A stretch of DNA of 8,158 nt from contig JAGZQF010000047.1 of the NCBI GenBank assembly GCA_018382295.1, positions 1 to 8,158 on the forward strand, read 5' to 3'. The DNA comes from Collinsella sp. (GTDB lineage: Bacteria; Actinomycetota; Coriobacteriia; Coriobacteriales; Coriobacteriaceae). Below are positions 6,084 through 8,158 of the stretch, piece after piece (positions within the stretch are counted from its first letter, which is position 1; each line of letters begins with the position of its first letter). Both the position numbers and the translations under genes were made by a program. Below the pieces are notes generated by a model, which ran no database searches, was not told the DNA's origin, and saw only the letters and a program-made list of their open reading frames with translations.

Positions 6084-7091
6084 GTGGCGAACGCCATCGA
6101 TCAGCTCACGGACCGAGTGCTCGTGCTCGGCCGCCTCACCATCGTCCGCCGCGCCATCACTGCCGTGGCGGTCACCATATCCGCCATTCTGCAGACCTTC
6201 CTGATCCAGGCGTTCGTTCGACCCGCCGATCTGCTGCCGAGCGGCCTTACCGGTGTCGCGGTCCTGCTCGATCGCATCACCTCGCTCGGTGGCGTCCATA
6301 TCGATACCTCGCTCGGCATGCTCGCGCTCAATATTCCCGTGGCGCTGCTGTGCTGGAGCGGCATTAGCAAGCGCTTCGTCATTTTCTCGATGATGCAGGT
6401 GGCGCTGTCATCGTTGTTTCTCAACGTCTTTCACTTTGCGCCGTTTTTGGGCGACAAGATCATGCTCATCATCTTTGGCGGTGTGGTCTCGGGCATGGGC
6501 GTCGCCATCGCGCTTAAGGCCGGCGCTTCAACCGGCGGCACCGACTTTATCGCGCTGTGGGTTTCCAACCACACGGGCAAGACCATCTGGGGTGTAATCT
6601 TTGCATTCAATTGCATGATCCTTGCCATCTTCGGTTCCATGTTTGGTTGGGATAACGCGGCCTACTCTATCGTGTTCCAGTTTATCTCGACCAAGACTAT
6701 CGACAGCTTCTACCGCCGCTACGACCGCGTGACACTGCAGATCACCACGCGCAAGGCTGACGAGGTCATGACGGCCTACGTCAATCACTTTCAGCATGGT
6801 ATCAGCTGCGCCGAGGTGGTCGGCGGTTATAGCCGCGAGACGATGTACCTGCTGCACGCCGTCGTTTCGACCTACGAGAGCCAGGACATCATCAAACTCG
6901 TGTGCGATGTTGACCCCGGCGCCGTGATCAATGTGTTCCACACGCTCAACTTTGTGGGCGGCTGGTGGGGCGGTCATATCGACGAGCCCATGCCAACGGC
7001 TGTTCCCGATCCCGACAAGCCGGCGCGCATGGCCGCCAGACAGGCGCGCCTAAGCGATCAGGAGAGCCTGCAGCAGGACGACGGCAAGTAG
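6084..7091 (+). CDS. YitT-family membrane protein with C-terminal DUF2179 domain
   Basis: Predicted integral membrane protein of 335 residues. Family members are widespread in Gram-positive bacteria and mostly of unknown function; some are suggested to be transporters. The N-terminal half has about five or six hydrophobic segments (near 24-44, 52-64, 76-92, 99-116, 125-145 and 168-186). The family hallmark LKAGASTGGTDFIALWV is at about 144-160. The soluble domain at about 213-297 (DRVTLQITTRKADEVMTAYVN onward) matches the DUF2179/YitT C-terminal domain. A charged tail of about 35 residues follows and looks disordered. The GTG at 6084 is chosen because AAAGGAG (6072-6078) lies five bases before it; longer in-frame readings run back through the HAD gene in another frame and are not protein-like. 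It is probably its own transcription unit, with a terminator 43 bases after the stop. No link to the sugar operon is evident. Confidence 0.9.
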   Translation: MANAIDQLTDRVLVLGRLTIVRRAITAVAVTISAILQTFLIQAFVRPADLLPSGLTGVAVLLDRITSLGGVHIDTSLGMLALNIPVALLCWSGISKRFVIFSMMQVALSSLFLNVFHFAPFLGDKIMLIIFGGVVSGMGVAIALKAGASTGGTDFIALWVSNHTGKTIWGVIFAFNCMILAIFGSMFGWDNAAYSIVFQFISTKTIDSFYRRYDRVTLQITTRKADEVMTAYVNHFQHGISCAEVVGGYSRETMYLLHAVVSTYESQDIIKLVCDVDPGAVINVFHTLNFVGGWWGGHIDEPMPTAVPDPDKPARMAARQARLSDQESLQQDDGK

Positions 7092-7134
7092 GGTTGTGGC
7101 ATTTTGCCGGTCAAGCGCAGCCCATCCGTATGAA

Positions 7135-7173
7135 CCACTCGAAAGCCTCGCTGCTTTCGAGTGGCTTTCGTTT
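7135..7173 (+). terminator. Intrinsic terminator of the YitT gene
   Basis: CCACTCGAAAGC (7135-7146) and GCTTTCGAGTGG (7153-7164) form a perfect 12-bp stem with a six-base loop. The following CTTTCGTTT is T-rich but interrupted, so termination is likely though perhaps not complete. It isolates the YitT gene from gntR. Confidence 0.75.
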
Positions 7174-7184
7174 GCCCAGATAAA

Positions 7185-7219
7185 ACCTACCAAATTAAAC
7201 CTGTCCCTTTTTGGTAGGT
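7185..7219. repeat. REP-like palindrome E3
   Basis: ACCTACCAAA (7185-7194) and TTTGGTAGGT (7210-7219) are perfect 10-base inverted arms around a 15-base loop. On the minus strand the interior reads AAGGGACAGGTTTAA, matching the core of palindromes E1 and E2. The right arm contains TTGGTA (7211-7216), which with TATCAA at 7234-7239 and a 17-base spacer could form a weak promoter for gntR. Confidence 0.6.
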
Positions 7220-7260
7220 GGGGTGTATCGTTTTATCAATATGAGGTAACATGAAACTAG

Positions 7261-7273
7261 ACGTTATATACGT
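7261..7273. promoter_or_regulatory. Operator-like ACGT-N5-ACGT motif upstream of gntR
   Basis: ACGTTATATACGT has perfect ACGT arms around a TATAT centre, 37 bases before the ATG. It resembles sites upstream of the PTS operon (1420-1441) and the permease (147-159). A self-regulating GntR repressor commonly has an operator here; this is inference. Confidence 0.45.
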
Positions 7274-7310
7274 ATTACTTATTTCGATATTTTGATAAGA
7301 GTGATCAGAT

Positions 7311-8030
7311 ATGCCTACGCCCAAAAATGCACCGCTTTACCAGCAGATTTACGACGAAATCAAGGACGCGATCGAGAAAGGTGTTTATGCACCCAAGGAG
7401 CGTATTCCGTCCGAGCTTGAGCTAGCCGAGCAGTACGACGTGAGCCGAATTACGGTGCGTCGCGCCGTCGAGGAGTTGTGCTCCGATGGCTACCTGGTTA
7501 AGCAGCAGGGCCGCGGCACCTTTGTTTCCACGCCGCACATCAATCGTCAGTTCCACGCCTCGACGCTGCAGACGTTTACCGCGCTGTGTGCCAGCAACGG
7601 CATGAAGGCCGGTGCACATGTGGTCGATCGCCAGATCGTGCCGGCGCGCCAAAACGAGATGGAGTTCTTTGGCCTGCAGAAGGATGCGCTGCTGCTCCAT
7701 ATCAAGCGCGTGCGTACGGCCGACGGCGAGCCCATCTTTGAGGAGAACATCTTTGTGCCGTTTGACGCCTACCGTGAGCTGTTGACGGCCGATCTTGAGG
7801 ACAAGTCGATTTTTGCCGAGGTCGAGCGTGTTGGCGGAACGCCGATTGTCTCGGTTGGCTACCGCACGGTCGAGGCCGTTCGTGCCAATACCGAGCAGGC
7901 GGCCGAGCTGGGCATTGCTCCGCACGATCCGCTGCTCAACCTGCGTGCCGGCTTCACGGGCCCCAATGGCGAGCCGGTCCTGATGGGTAAGCAGTACTAC
8001 GTGGGATCGCGCTACGTTATGGTCATGTAG
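7311..8030 (+). CDS. GntR-family (HutC subfamily) transcription regulator with UTRA domain
   Basis: DNA-binding one-component regulator, 239 residues, the normal HutC length. The N-terminal winged helix-turn-helix covers about 5-73: PLYQQIYDEIKDAI, then RIPSELELAEQYDVSRITVRRAVEEL with the recognition helix near 44-56, then the wing GRGTFV at 67-72. The UTRA ligand-binding domain spans about 95-235, with LLHIKRVRTADGEPIFEENIFVP near 128-150 and LRAGFTGPNGEPVLMGKQYYVGSRY near 211-235. UTRA domains usually sense sugar phosphates or amino-sugar and related metabolites, so a phosphorylated Amadori product or its cleavage product is a plausible effector. The ribosome binding site is weak (AAGAG at 7297-7301), consistent with low expression. 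It lies about 2 kb after the PTS operon it probably controls, separated by two apparently unrelated genes. Target assignment rests on the shared upstream motif. Confidence 0.92.
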   Translation: MPTPKNAPLYQQIYDEIKDAIEKGVYAPKERIPSELELAEQYDVSRITVRRAVEELCSDGYLVKQQGRGTFVSTPHINRQFHASTLQTFTALCASNGMKAGAHVVDRQIVPARQNEMEFFGLQKDALLLHIKRVRTADGEPIFEENIFVPFDAYRELLTADLEDKSIFAEVERVGGTPIVSVGYRTVEAVRANTEQAAELGIAPHDPLLNLRAGFTGPNGEPVLMGKQYYVGSRYVMVM

Positions 8031-8035
8031 CTCTA

Positions 8036-8062
8036 GTTGCGCGGTTTTCCAAACCGCGCAAC
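8036..8062. repeat. Perfect 12-bp hairpin after gntR
   Basis: GTTGCGCGGTTT (8036-8047) and AAACCGCGCAAC (8051-8062) pair perfectly around a three-base loop, six bases after the gntR stop. There is no T-tract on either side, but the T-A pairs at the stem top and the position suggest a transcription end or mRNA-stabilising structure. Confidence 0.6.
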
Positions 8063-8110
8063 GGCTCGACGCTGCAAGCCCGCCAGAGCGGCAATCTGCC
8101 TTTCAACTTC

Positions 8111-8139
8111 GGCGGCATGACCAGAAGGTCAATGCCGCC
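8111..8139. repeat. Second palindrome downstream of gntR
   Basis: GGCGGCAT plus GACC (8111-8122) pairs with GGTC (8127-8130) plus ATGCCGCC (8132-8139), with loop AGAA and a single bulged A at 8131. The T-content afterwards is low. It could be a bidirectional terminator for a convergent gene beyond the window, or a dispersed repeat. Nothing else is recognised in 8063-8158. Confidence 0.5.
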
Positions 8140-8158
8140 TCGTTTCAAGGCACCTTGC

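Noticed and set aside
8023..8157. Partial minus-strand gene ending at the gntR 3' end
   Set aside because: The 44-residue peptide has no family I recognise and runs through two palindromes; too little sequence to support a gene.

Overview
The window looks like a piece of a chromosome from a gut Coriobacteriia, most likely Collinsella. I infer this from the high-GC coding sequence with C-ending codons, the strong AAGGAGG-type ribosome binding sites, the TTG and GTG starts, and the mix of mannose-family PTS, DMT transporter, YitT and HutC-type GntR genes. No rRNA or marker gene confirms the genus. All eight supported genes are on the + strand. There are no tRNAs, rRNAs, CRISPR arrays, transposase genes or prophage genes, and no gene-free stretch exceeds 300 bases (the longest is about 220).

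Layout: (1) 1-198, upstream non-coding DNA with a promoter-like region. (2) 199-1281, a DMT/EamA permease with a TTG start and a long C-terminal tail. (3) 1465-5252, a sugar-uptake operon: a fused mannose-family PTS EIIA-EIIB, then EIIC, EIID, and a two-SIS-domain protein of the Amadori-product deglycase type (FrlB/GfrF/FraB relatives), closed by a strong intrinsic terminator at 5284-5318. (4) 5339-5968, a HAD phosphatase of the beta-phosphoglucomutase type. (5) 6084-7091, a YitT-family membrane protein followed by a terminator. (6) 7311-8030, a GntR/HutC regulator with a UTRA ligand domain. (7) 8031-8158, two palindromes and no supported gene.

Proposed working: EIIABCD imports and phosphorylates a fructosamine or related compound at C6 (fructoselysine or glucoselysine are the best guesses). 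The SIS protein then splits the 6-phosphate into a hexose phosphate plus an amine or amino acid. No FrlD-type kinase is needed because the PTS does that step. The GntR protein is the obvious candidate regulator although it lies two genes downstream of the terminator. Sequences related to ACGTTATA sit upstream of the permease, the PTS operon and gntR but not upstream of the HAD or YitT genes, which suggests a three-unit regulon that includes the permease.

The most unusual structural signal is a set of three intergenic palindromes (4148-4178, 5982-6018, 7185-7219). Their arms are unrelated to each other, but all enclose the same AAGGGGAYAGG-like core. They look like members of a dispersed REP-like family.
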